Positions 1 through 8,156 of a stretch of 64,000 nucleotides of DNA are shown piece by piece; positions within the stretch are counted from its first letter, which is position 1; each line of letters begins with the position of its first letter. Below the pieces are notes generated by a model. It worked only from the letters and a program-made list of their open reading frames with translations, was not told where the DNA came from and ran no database searches. The stretch is taken from positions 894,501 to 958,500 of the forward strand of contig NZ_PSYR01000001.1 of the NCBI RefSeq assembly GCF_003333315.1, given 5' to 3'. Made by a program: the position numbers and the translations under genes. Source of the DNA: Acidiferrobacter thiooxydans. Lineage in GTDB: Bacteria > Pseudomonadota > Gammaproteobacteria > Acidiferrobacterales > Acidiferrobacteraceae.

Positions 1-2
1 CC

Positions 3-752
3 GACGCGGCGCTGGCCCTTATCGCGGAGCTTGCCGATGGCGATGCGCGCCGCGCGCTCACGTTGCTGGAGATGGCGGCGGGACTTGCTGAACAGGCGCA
101 CGCCGTGGTCATCGACGAGGCGCATGTGCGCCGCGCCGCCGGCACCCGTTACCGACGTTTCGACAAGGGCGGGGATCTCCTCTATGACCAGATCTCCGCG
201 CTTCATAAGGCGGTGCGCGGCTCGAGCCCCGACGCAGCCCTGTATTGGTTGGCGCGGCTCCTTGATGGGGGTTGCGATCCCCGTTACGTGGCCCGGCGGC
301 TGGTGCGTGCGGCGAGCGAGGATGTCGGCAACGCCGATCCACGCGCGCTGACCATCGCCCTCGATGCCTGGCAGGCCTTCGATCGATTGGGCCGCCCCGA
401 GGGCGATCTGGCGCTCGCCCAGGCGGCGGTGTATCTGGCCTCGGCCCCCAAGAGCAACGCCGTGTACCGGGCCTTCCAGGCAGTCACCGAGGACGTCCGG
501 ACTCACGGGACATTGCCGGTCCCCGCGCATCTGCGTAACGCCCCGACGGCGTTCGCCCGGGCCCAGGGCCATGGGCGCGAATACCGTTACCCGCACGACG
601 AGCCCGAGGCCTACGCCGCCGGCGTCTCCTATTTCCCCGACACCATGAGCCCCGCCGTCTACTATGAGCCCACCGACCGCGGTCTTGAGATCCGCATCCG
701 GGAGCGGCTGATGCGGCTGCGCGATCGCGATCGTGAGGAGCGGCGGGGGTGA
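3..752 (+). CDS. rarA: Replication-associated recombination protein RarA (MgsA), C-terminal part
   Basis: This is a partial gene that enters from the left edge; only the last 249 codons are visible. RarA is a clamp-loader-like AAA+ ATPase that acts at stalled replication forks in the cytoplasm. The visible part starts in the AAA+ lid with the family motif ADGDARRAL, then runs through the helical tetramerisation domain, including the conserved segment GNADPRAL. It ends in the MgsA C-terminal domain with the typical GREYRYPHDEPEAYAAG stretch near residue 190 of the visible part. The Walker motifs lie outside the window. The arginine-rich tail ends at a TGA, and the EamA transporter gene follows about 70 bases later. 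Family assignment is firm from these motifs; the start cannot be judged. Confidence 0.93.
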   Translation, partial: DAALALIAELADGDARRALTLLEMAAGLAEQAHAVVIDEAHVRRAAGTRYRRFDKGGDLLYDQISALHKAVRGSSPDAALYWLARLLDGGCDPRYVARRLVRAASEDVGNADPRALTIALDAWQAFDRLGRPEGDLALAQAAVYLASAPKSNAVYRAFQAVTEDVRTHGTLPVPAHLRNAPTAFARAQGHGREYRYPHDEPEAYAAGVSYFPDTMSPAVYYEPTDRGLEIRIRERLMRLRDRDREERRG

Positions 753-822
753 TGGCGGGTGCGTGGTCGGACGCCGGCCGCCATCAAAGACTGTTGGGTC
801 AGGAGAGCGTAAGGATGGCTGT

Positions 823-1878
823 GTGAACGCACCGCGTCTGTCTCCCGGTATCGCAAGCGCGCTCGCGGCCGCGATTTTGTTTGGCGCCAGCACCCCGCTT
901 GCCAAGGCCCTGCTCGCGCATGTGGCCGCCGTGGCGCTCGCCGGTCTGCTCTATCTCGGCGCCGGGGCCGGTCTCTTGGGTGTGTGGCTGTGGCGGCGTA
1001 TGCGCGATGTCGGGACGGGCATCATGGAGCGCCAGGATATCCCGTGGCTTGCCGCCGCGATCGTATTCGGCGGTGTCTTGGGACCCATCCTGCTGATGCT
1101 CGGGCTGGCGCGCATGTCGGCCGCCGGCGCCTCGTTATTGCTCAATCTGGAAAATGTATTTACGGCGCTCGTCGCGTGGTTTGTGTTTCATGAACATCAT
1201 GATCGGCGCATCGTGTGGGGCATGGTGTTGATCGCGCTTGCGGGCGCGCTGCTGACGGGGCAGGCGTACGCTCGTCCGACCTCGATCCTGGGTCCATTGG
1301 CGGTCATGGGGGCCTGCCTGTGCTGGGCCTTCGACAACAATCTCACGCGACGGGTATCGGCCGGTGATCCGGTCATGATCGCGGCCATCAAGGGTGTCGC
1401 GGCGGGGAGCGTGAATACTGCCGTGGCCCTGCTGCTCGGGGAGCCCTTTCCTTCGTTTTCCATCGGGGCGGCCGCAGGTCTGGTGGGCTTCCTGGGTTAT
1501 GGCGTCAGCCTGGCCTTGTTCGTCACGGCGTTGCGGCATATCGGGACCGCGCGCACGAGTGCGTATTTTTCCGCGGCGCCGTTCGTCGGCGCCATCATGG
1601 CCTTACTATGGCTGCACGAGAGCGCGAGCGCGGTATTCTGGGTGGCGGCCGGCCTCATGGCGGTGGGTTTATGGCTGCACCTCGCCGAGCGCCACGCCCA
1701 CGTCCACGGCCATGAGACCCTGGTGCATAGTCACCGCCACGCGCATGACGCCCACCACCAGCATGCGCATGATTTTCCGTGGGACCGCCGTGAACCGCAT
1801 GTCCATCGCCACGTTCATGAACCGCTCGTGCATGATCATCCCCATTATCCGGATATTCATCATCGCCACGGCCATTAG
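823..1878 (+). CDS. EamA/DMT-family transporter with histidine-rich C-terminal tail
   Basis: This is a 351-residue inner-membrane protein with about ten hydrophobic segments arranged as two EamA repeats, as in drug/metabolite transporters. I chose the GTG at 823 because AAGGA at 811-815 sits at good spacing; the longer reading frame upstream overlaps rarA. The two-repeat core ends near residue 285. The last 66 residues are cytosol- or periplasm-facing and contain 24 histidines, in HxH and HH patterns with interspersed Asp. Such tails in other transporters bind or sense metal ions (known from ZIP, CDF and NiCoT families), so a metal-linked role is plausible here, but EamA proteins have diverse substrates and none can be named. 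It appears monocistronic, with a hairpin at 1946-1976 after the stop. Confidence 0.85.
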   Translation: MNAPRLSPGIASALAAAILFGASTPLAKALLAHVAAVALAGLLYLGAGAGLLGVWLWRRMRDVGTGIMERQDIPWLAAAIVFGGVLGPILLMLGLARMSAAGASLLLNLENVFTALVAWFVFHEHHDRRIVWGMVLIALAGALLTGQAYARPTSILGPLAVMGACLCWAFDNNLTRRVSAGDPVMIAAIKGVAAGSVNTAVALLLGEPFPSFSIGAAAGLVGFLGYGVSLALFVTALRHIGTARTSAYFSAAPFVGAIMALLWLHESASAVFWVAAGLMAVGLWLHLAERHAHVHGHETLVHSHRHAHDAHHQHAHDFPWDRREPHVHRHVHEPLVHDHPHYPDIHHRHGH

Positions 1879-2248
1879 GTCCTAAAAGTGGCCCGCGTCG
1901 CCCGTGCATGGCCGCCCGTGTAGGCGCACGACCGACTCCCGGGCGCCGTCAGGCCCCGGGCGTCGTCCCCTGACGGTGGTTGTGCGAGTGTTAGGCGCTA
2001 TGCCCAGGCGGCGGTCCTCTCGGGGATGGCGGAGACGCCCAACGGTCCAGGGTCCATGAGCGCTGGCAGCGATCATCGGGCCTCTGCGCCCTGGGGATTT
2101 CCGGGTGCAGGCATGGGTCGATCGCCGCGTCTTGGCAGGTCCGGCGCCCGATCGAGCAAGGCCGGTTGCGGTGGCCGAAAGGTCGGATTGCCTTGCGACG
2201 GCCGGCGCCGCTAAATGGCGGCATGCTGAGCTGTTACAGGGACGTAAC
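1879..2248. other. Gene-free leader region upstream of the EPS cluster
   Basis: These 370 bases separate the EamA gene from the first EPS gene. Apart from the hairpin at 1946-1976 I see no convincing gene. The reading frame upstream of 2249 is an open extension of the glycosyltransferase frame without a ribosome site or family similarity. The operon promoter and any regulatory RNA leader should lie here, but I recognise no consensus promoter or riboswitch. Confidence 0.5.
1946..1976 (+). terminator. Hairpin after the EamA gene, possible terminator
   Basis: Arms CCGTCAGG (1946-1953) and CCTGACGG (1969-1976) pair perfectly across a 15-base loop, about 70 bases after the transporter stop. No clear T-run follows, only TGGTTGTG, so this may be a weak or Rho-assisted terminator. 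Confidence 0.35.
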
Positions 2249-3634
2249 GTGATTCGTATCTTTCGGCATTACCTGCCCAAGGGTCTCGTGATCCTGGGGC
2301 TTTCCGAGGTATTTGTCTTGTGGGGCGCGCTGTATTTGGGTTCGCAGGTCCGTTACGGCGGATTTGCAACGCAGGCCCACCTTACCGCGACCTCTGGCAG
2401 GGCGCTGCTGTTCGTAGTCGTGATGTGGGTCGTCATGACCGCGTTCGGCCTCTATCAGCGTGAACTCAAAGAGGGACAGTGGGGCTATTTCCCGCGCCTT
2501 ATCGTGAGCCTCTCCCTGGGTTTTCTGGTCTTTTGCACACTGCTGCCCATCCTGCCTTCATTGGTGCTACCGCCAGCGGTGCTGGCCTCGGTGGTACTCG
2601 TGGCCCTGTGCGGGACGATACTGACACGACTTATGTACCTGGCCGTCGCCAACCGCGCGGCCGTCCATCGCCAGGTGTTGGTATTGGGCACCGGTAGGCG
2701 CGCGCGTGCCATTCAAGCGCTCGCCCAAGGGAGTCCCGGGCGCCCCGGTTTTCAGGTCGTGGGTTTCATGCCCTGCGGTGAGCGGGAAGACAGGGGCGGC
2801 CTTCTGGTATTGCGCAGCGATCAGTCGCTCGCCGCCATCGCCCGCAGTTATCGTGTCACCGAGATCGTGGTCGGGAGCCGTGATCGCAGACAGACCCTGC
2901 CGGTCAATGAATTGCTCGAGTGTAAGCTTGCCGGGACCCGTGTCATGGATCTTACGACGTTTTTCGAGCGTGAGAGCGGGCGGATCGAATTGGAGTCGCT
3001 CAACACGAGCTGGCTCGTATTTGCCGATGGTTTCGAGCAAGGGGTACTGAAGACCTGGATCAAGCGTATCTTTGATGTCGCCGCCAGTATCGCGCTGTTG
3101 ATCGTGTGCCTGCCGATCATGGTGATCACGGCTATCCTGGTCAAGTTCGAGGACAATGGCCCGGTGCTCTACCGGCAGGATCGGGTCGGCCAGGCCGGGC
3201 GCGTGTTTCCGTTGTTCAAGTTCCGCAGCATGCGTGTCAATGCCGAAAACGACGGGACGCCCCAGTGGGCCAGCCACAATGACAGCCGCGTGACGCGTAT
3301 CGGGGCGTTTATCCGTAAGGTGCGTATCGACGAATTGCCCCAGGTGTTCAATGTCCTGCGGGGCGACATGAGTTTCGTGGGGCCTCGCCCCGAACGCCCA
3401 TTTTTCGTCGATAAGCTCGCGCGCGACATCCCCTATTATGGTTATCGCCACACCATAAAGCCCGGCATCACAGGCTGGGCGCAGGTACGCTACCCCTATG
3501 GCGCCTCGGTGGAGGACGCCATAGAAAAGCTGAAGTATGACCTGTACTACGTCAAGAACAACACCCTGTTTCTGGATCTGATCATCCTCTTTCAGACGAT
3601 ACAGGTCGTGATTTTCCAGGACGGTGCACGCTAG
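2249..3634 (+). CDS. Undecaprenyl-phosphate sugar phosphotransferase, XrtA/PEP-CTERM-type (EpsB2-like)
   Basis: This 461-residue polyprenyl-phosphate sugar-1-phosphate transferase would start EPS repeat-unit synthesis by loading the first sugar onto undecaprenyl phosphate at the inner membrane. The N-terminal half holds about five membrane segments and a CoA-binding-like domain (LVLGTGRRARAIQ near residue 150). The C-terminal half, from about residue 270, is the bacterial sugar transferase domain, with KRIFDVAAS, a further membrane segment, LFKFRSM, and the catalytic-region motifs RIDELPQ and SFVGPRPERP. The N-terminus IRIFRHYLPK matches the exosortase-A-associated subfamily (TIGR03013-like). 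The GTG at 2249 is chosen because it begins exactly there, with AGGGA just upstream. It is the first gene of the EPS operon, and the next start is about 100 bases away. Confidence 0.9.
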   Translation: MIRIFRHYLPKGLVILGLSEVFVLWGALYLGSQVRYGGFATQAHLTATSGRALLFVVVMWVVMTAFGLYQRELKEGQWGYFPRLIVSLSLGFLVFCTLLPILPSLVLPPAVLASVVLVALCGTILTRLMYLAVANRAAVHRQVLVLGTGRRARAIQALAQGSPGRPGFQVVGFMPCGEREDRGGLLVLRSDQSLAAIARSYRVTEIVVGSRDRRQTLPVNELLECKLAGTRVMDLTTFFERESGRIELESLNTSWLVFADGFEQGVLKTWIKRIFDVAASIALLIVCLPIMVITAILVKFEDNGPVLYRQDRVGQAGRVFPLFKFRSMRVNAENDGTPQWASHNDSRVTRIGAFIRKVRIDELPQVFNVLRGDMSFVGPRPERPFFVDKLARDIPYYGYRHTIKPGITGWAQVRYPYGASVEDAIEKLKYDLYYVKNNTLFLDLIILFQTIQVVIFQDGAR

Positions 3635-3737
3635 ATACCGGGTCTCGCGGGCGGACCTTGGTCGGATATAAGGGATGAGCCCGCCGCGATAAGGTTGAAT
3701 GGCCCTCACAAGGAAGATGCAGCCAAGGATGGAACAG

Positions 3738-4364
3738 ATGAAGCCAAAGCTATTAGTCGCCACTCTCGCGCTGGCGGGTTTGAGTGCTTGCGCGCAGGCC
3801 CCGATGTCGACGGCGGGCGGGGCCCCGCGCATGACGGCCACCGCCCATGCGCCCGTGCCCCATTACCGCCTAGCGGTTGCCGACGTCATCAAGATCTCCG
3901 TGTGGCATAACAAGCGCCTCTCGGAGACGGTGCCGGTGCGCCCGGACGGGCGTATATCCATGCCGCTTATAGGCTCCGTGCTGGTTGCCGGCCATACCGC
4001 CTCGGGTGTCGCGCGGACCATAAAGACCAAGCTTGCCTACTATGTGCGCGATCCGCAGGTGACCGTCATCGTCACGCATGTCGTTCAGGACAGTTACCGG
4101 GACAGGATCCGTGTGACCGGCGCTGTCGAGCACCCGGCGTCGCTACGCTACGAGCCCGGCATGACCGTGCTGGACGCGATCCTGGACGCCGGCGGCGTCA
4201 ATACCTTTGCGGCCGCCAATGACACCGAGATCCATCGCGTCGTAGGGCACTCCGAGCGGGTCATACATGTGCGGCTCGGTAACATATTGAGTGAAGGACG
4301 GCTTGGCACCAACTATCGGCTCCGGCCTGGGGACATCATCACCGTCCCCGAGCGCCTCCTCTAA
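3738..4364 (+). CDS. Polysaccharide export lipoprotein (Wza/EpsA-like, SLBB domain)
   Basis: This 208-residue outer-membrane export protein belongs to the Poly_export/SLBB family and would form or gate the periplasm-to-outside channel for the EPS. The ATG at 3738 is preferred over upstream ATGs at 3699, 3717 and 3729 because AGGA at 3726-3729 lies at good spacing. It also gives a clean lipoprotein signal peptide ending in the lipobox LSAC (Cys18). After it come the Poly_export domain (YRLAVADVIKISVWHN) and an SLBB domain (RIRVTGAVEHPASL, about residues 115-205). The protein is short, as in exosortase-linked clusters, and lacks the C-terminal amphipathic helix region of full-length Wza. The chain-length gene follows at 4393. 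Confidence 0.9.
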   Translation: MKPKLLVATLALAGLSACAQAPMSTAGGAPRMTATAHAPVPHYRLAVADVIKISVWHNKRLSETVPVRPDGRISMPLIGSVLVAGHTASGVARTIKTKLAYYVRDPQVTVIVTHVVQDSYRDRIRVTGAVEHPASLRYEPGMTVLDAILDAGGVNTFAAANDTEIHRVVGHSERVIHVRLGNILSEGRLGTNYRLRPGDIITVPERLL

Positions 4365-4392
4365 GTCACGCATCTGATATTAAGGACAACGT

Positions 4393-5922
4393 ATGAGACT
4401 GACATTCGAGCAGAACGCCCATATTCTCGGCAAGGAGGCATTCGCGCACCGCCGCTTCGTCGCCGGCACGTTTATCGCGGTGACGGCGTTGGCGACCATC
4501 ACGGGACTGCTATGGCCGCGCGCCTACAAATCCACATCCCTGATTCTCGTCAACAACAAGCGCCTTATAGCGCCGCTCATCAAGGGGGCGGCCTACCAAC
4601 CTGATGTCGGCCAGCAGCGCGCCAAGATCGCCCAGGACCTCATCACGAGCCGTGAGATCCTCATGCCGGCCATGGCCAAGGTGGGCCTCTTGAAGAAGTC
4701 CATGTCACCGCGCAAAACGGCCGGGATACTGGCGTCGGTGCGTAGCAATGCCTCGGTCATGGACCTCGGCAAGAATCTCATAAGCGTGTCCTTCAAGGAC
4801 ACCGATCCCCTGCGTGCCTACCACTTGACCCAGGCGGTCGTCGCCCAGTTCATCGGGCAAGACCGGCATGCGGCCTTGGCGCAGGCGCAGGGCGCCTATA
4901 CCTTCCTGAATCAGGAGGTCGCAAGTTATCGTCACCGCCTCGCCCGCGAAGGCGCGGAGATCAAGAAACTAAAGGCCAACACCCTCGATGCCGACCATAC
5001 GTTCGCGCGTTACGAAAGGCGGCGTATTGCCCACCTGCGCATGGCCTACGACAAGGGCCGCATCGAGCTCAAAGAGGATGAGGGGCGCGTGCGCGCCCTG
5101 GAGCATGAGCTCACCGGCCACGGCCGGACGAACTCGATCATTGCCCAGGAAGGTCTGGATCGCTCGCGTCTGATCGCAGACGAGGCCCGTCTGCAAAAGC
5201 TGCAGCTCTATTACCGCCGGACCTACCCTGGTATCCAGACACTCATGTCCGAGATCCACGGCCTGCGCACGAAGCTCGCCCATCTAACGGCCCGCGAGAA
5301 GGTCCTGCATCCCGGCCAGCAGCCGTTCGCCTTCGCGGTCGGATCGGGTCGATTCTTTCGCAAGCTCGAGCACGAGCTAGACGAGACCCAGGCGCGCGTC
5401 GCCACCTTGCAGGCCGAGACCATGGAATCTCAGACCCTCCTGCGTACGCAGATGAAGGCCTTGCATGCCTCTCAAGGGTCATCTGCGGTGTCCACGCTCC
5501 TGCGCGACTATGCCGCCAATCGCCAGACCTTGAATGGTCTATTGAAGCGCCGCGAACAGGCGCGGGTGTCCCTTAACCTGAACAAGCAGCAGCAGGCCCT
5601 CTCGTTTCGCGTCTATGAGCCGGCGACGCGCCCGATAGAGCCGATAGGACCTCCGTTCCGTCTGTTTGTCATAGGGGGAATCGTCCTTGGCCTCATCCTG
5701 CCTTTTGGTCTGCTCTATGGCCGCAGTCAGATGGATGCTCGGGTGCGCGCCGAGGCAGTCATCCCAGAGACCTTGAACCTGCCGTTGCTTGCGGTAGTGC
5801 CACACCTCTATGCCCCGAGTGAGGCACTATCGGCCCGCCGGAGCGTCCATTGGCTTGGCGTCCTTATGTTCAGCGTTTTATTCATCGCCGTCAGCATCGT
5901 CCTTTCAGGTAGAACACTATGA
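4393..5922 (+). CDS. EPS chain-length determinant protein (Wzz/GNVR family, XrtA type)
   Basis: This 509-residue inner-membrane polysaccharide co-polymerase controls chain length and links cytoplasmic kinase to periplasmic export. Membrane segments are seen near residues 22-42 (VAGTFIAVTALATITGLL), about 425-445 (LFVIGGIVLGLILPFGLL), and at the extreme C-terminus. Between them lies a long periplasmic alpha-helical, coiled-coil-rich region with many Glu, Arg and Gln residues (about 165-400), followed by the GNVR-type proline segment EPATRPIEPIGPP. This matches exosortase-A-linked chain-length proteins (TIGR03007-like) rather than short Wzz. The stop overlaps the next gene by ATGA, so translation is coupled to the kinase-like partner, as expected for a two-piece Wzc. 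Confidence 0.9.
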   Translation: MRLTFEQNAHILGKEAFAHRRFVAGTFIAVTALATITGLLWPRAYKSTSLILVNNKRLIAPLIKGAAYQPDVGQQRAKIAQDLITSREILMPAMAKVGLLKKSMSPRKTAGILASVRSNASVMDLGKNLISVSFKDTDPLRAYHLTQAVVAQFIGQDRHAALAQAQGAYTFLNQEVASYRHRLAREGAEIKKLKANTLDADHTFARYERRRIAHLRMAYDKGRIELKEDEGRVRALEHELTGHGRTNSIIAQEGLDRSRLIADEARLQKLQLYYRRTYPGIQTLMSEIHGLRTKLAHLTAREKVLHPGQQPFAFAVGSGRFFRKLEHELDETQARVATLQAETMESQTLLRTQMKALHASQGSSAVSTLLRDYAANRQTLNGLLKRREQARVSLNLNKQQQALSFRVYEPATRPIEPIGPPFRLFVIGGIVLGLILPFGLLYGRSQMDARVRAEAVIPETLNLPLLAVVPHLYAPSEALSARRSVHWLGVLMFSVLFIAVSIVLSGRTL

Positions 5923-6758
5923 GCAAAGTCGAAAAAGCATTACAGAAGGCCCGTGCCATGGACGACGTCGCGCAGGCGACGCCGACCACTGCCTCGGCAG
6001 CCGCCCAGGAAAGACCGCTCATTCTGAGCGCCAAGGATATCGCGGCCTACACCGCCCAGATCCCGAGGATGTCGCAGAAATTTCAGATGGAGCGCTCCGA
6101 TCTGAGCGAGGCCAAGATCATCTATCAAGAAATGGAGGATGCCCGAGTGGTGGAATCGTTCCGGCAGATGCGGACCCACATACTGCAGAATGCGGGTCCC
6201 CGAAACTGCGTCGTTCTCGTGACATCCGTGGTGCCAGACGGCGGTGCAAGCTTCGTGGCGTTGAATCTTGCCGCGGCGTTTGCGTTCGACGAGAGCAAGA
6301 CCGCCTTGTTAATTGATTGCCGCTTGCGCGACCCTCAGCAGGATCGTCTGGTGGGTGGCGACATCCACTACGGACTGACCGATTACCTTGAGGCCGAGGA
6401 TGTCGAAGTGGGCCAGATCATACACGAAGGGGGACTGCCTCGATTTCGGTTGATTCCGGCCGGTCGCAAGAGTGATGCCGGGACCGAGCATCTCGACTCA
6501 CGGCGCATGCGCGATCTGATCGCGCACTTGCGGGACCGCTATCCGGATCGCTATATCGTCCTCGATGCGGCCTCTCCGGCAGAGGCTGCTGACGCCTCCG
6601 TGCTGGCCGAGATCGCCGACTTCGTGCTGCTGGTCGTACCCTACGGCAAGGTGACAGAGTCGCAGATCTGGAGCGCTGCCAAGGGGATCGACGAGCAAAA
6701 GTTCCTGGGGGTTGTCTTCAACGACGAGCCACAGCCGCGTCGTGTCATCTGGAACTAA
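5919..6758 (+). CDS. CpsD/Wzc-like tyrosine-kinase homologue with degenerate P-loop
   Basis: This 279-residue cytoplasmic P-loop protein is homologous to the bacterial tyrosine autokinases that pair with GNVR proteins (exosortase-A type, TIGR03018-like). It begins with the usual MSKVEKALQKA helix. The Walker A region reads VPDGGASF at residues 105-112, where active relatives have a GxGKS/T pattern; the essential lysine is replaced by Ala110. Walker A' is LLIDCRLRDP and Walker B is IVLDAAS, both weaker than the usual LLIDADLR and VVVDTPP. No tyrosine-rich C-terminal cluster is present; the tail ends RRVIWN. It is therefore probably inactive as a kinase and may be a structural regulator of the chain-length complex. 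The start overlaps the upstream gene by four bases. Family is sure; loss of activity is inferred. Confidence 0.85.
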   Translation: MSKVEKALQKARAMDDVAQATPTTASAAAQERPLILSAKDIAAYTAQIPRMSQKFQMERSDLSEAKIIYQEMEDARVVESFRQMRTHILQNAGPRNCVVLVTSVVPDGGASFVALNLAAAFAFDESKTALLIDCRLRDPQQDRLVGGDIHYGLTDYLEAEDVEVGQIIHEGGLPRFRLIPAGRKSDAGTEHLDSRRMRDLIAHLRDRYPDRYIVLDAASPAEAADASVLAEIADFVLLVVPYGKVTESQIWSAAKGIDEQKFLGVVFNDEPQPRRVIWN

Positions 6759-6762
6759 CAGC

Positions 6763-8154
6763 GTGCGTAAAACTAAACAATACACCCGCATGGCAAGGGT
6801 GCTGGGTATGGGATCGTTCGCCCTTATGGTGGTGTCCATAAGGGCGAACGCGGCCCATATCGAGTATGGGCTCGGCTACAACGGTATCTATACGAACAAC
6901 ATATACAGATCCAATACCGACAGGCAAAACGAATACATAAACGTGTTTCGCGGGCTCTTTTCTTATCAGAAGCACAGCCGCCGTCTCGATACCCATCTCG
7001 ATCTGGAGGCGATGGGGCGTGTATTTACGCGCGGGACCTATGGGAACGATGTATTGTTCGGGGTGAACTCGCTCACCCACTACATCGTCCTGCCGAAGAT
7101 GTTTAGCCTTTCGGAACGCGACATCTTCACACAAGCGCCCATAGATCCGCGGTTTGTGATGACGCCGACGAATCTCCAGAACACCAACGCGTTCTCGGCG
7201 GGCCCGAATTTCTCGTGGTATGTCGATCCCATAGATGCGTTCAAGGTCGATTTGCGTTACCGCAACTTCTATTACCAGAAGGAGCCATCGACCTTTCCGC
7301 AGACCTATTCCACCAGCAACTATCGCTGGTTGGCGGAGACGCGCTTCGTGCATGCGTTTTCACGCACCACGGAGGCGTCCATAAACTATGTGCCGTCGAT
7401 AGTGCGCTATAACAATACCATCGTGAACCCGGATTACCGGCGCCAGGACGTGTTCCTGGGCATCGATACGCGCATAGAAGGCGTCGGGGTGAGCGCCCAA
7501 GGAGGTCGCACCCGTATTGAGCAGACCGGACAGACCCATGTCTTGAGTGGCACGCTTGCGCGTATTGCCCTTACCGATCGCCTGGGCCCGCGTTCGCAAC
7601 TCTTGGCATCGGCGGATCGTAGCTATGGGGATGCCGGCCGCTATGCGTTGCTCGAGGCGCCGGCACCGAACCTGATCGTGCCGATCGCCACGAATCCCGC
7701 GCAGATCGTGGGCGGGGGCCTGTATTACGGGCGTATGGCCAACCTCAGTTACGAGTATCGCCGTCCCTATGGCGTCGATCGCGTCACGGCCTTTTGGCAG
7801 CATCTCCGCTATTTGACCGCGACCTTGAGTCAGCAGCTTGAAGGGAGCGTGTTCAATATCGGCTACGACTTTTCCGACCGGCTGACAGATTCCGTATTTG
7901 GAGACTATGTCAAGGTCCACTACTTGGACTACAACGCCAACACGCGCGATTACGGTGGCGGCATGCGCGTCCGTTATCGTCTGTCCCCGGACTTAAGTGT
8001 GAGCCTCGAGGGGATGTACGACCGGGGCATAAGCACGGACTCGGTGCTTTCCTATACCGAGTGGCGGGCGATCGTGGGTATATCGTACCTCACGAACCCC
8101 AACCGCATGCGCACGGATCCTTTCGTTCATTACACCAACGCGATCTTCTATTAG
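6763..8154 (+). CDS. Outer-membrane beta-barrel protein, XrtA/EPS system-associated
   Basis: This is a 463-residue predicted outer-membrane barrel of the exosortase-A system family (TIGR03016-like). The GTG at 6763, four bases after the kinase-like stop, gives a signal peptide with a basic start, the hydrophobic core VLGMGSFALMVVSI and an RANA-A cleavage-like site. No ATG has a ribosome site; ATG 6790 is the alternative. The mature protein is built of alternating short amphipathic strands rich in Tyr, Arg and Asn, for example FKVDLRYRNFYYQKE and LSVSLEGMYDRGI, and ends close to a Tyr/Phe C-terminus (NAIFY), typical of BAM-assembled barrels. In this family it is thought to help EPS cross or attach to the outer membrane; the exact role is unknown. 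Confidence 0.85.
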   Translation: MRKTKQYTRMARVLGMGSFALMVVSIRANAAHIEYGLGYNGIYTNNIYRSNTDRQNEYINVFRGLFSYQKHSRRLDTHLDLEAMGRVFTRGTYGNDVLFGVNSLTHYIVLPKMFSLSERDIFTQAPIDPRFVMTPTNLQNTNAFSAGPNFSWYVDPIDAFKVDLRYRNFYYQKEPSTFPQTYSTSNYRWLAETRFVHAFSRTTEASINYVPSIVRYNNTIVNPDYRRQDVFLGIDTRIEGVGVSAQGGRTRIEQTGQTHVLSGTLARIALTDRLGPRSQLLASADRSYGDAGRYALLEAPAPNLIVPIATNPAQIVGGGLYYGRMANLSYEYRRPYGVDRVTAFWQHLRYLTATLSQQLEGSVFNIGYDFSDRLTDSVFGDYVKVHYLDYNANTRDYGGGMRVRYRLSPDLSVSLEGMYDRGISTDSVLSYTEWRAIVGISYLTNPNRMRTDPFVHYTNAIFY

Positions 8155-8156
8155 CC

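Noticed and set aside
2567-3841. Minus-strand open frame of 424 codons opposite the priming transferase
   Set aside because: It is a mirror of a strongly conserved plus-strand gene; high G+C gives long antisense frames. No ribosome site or family match.
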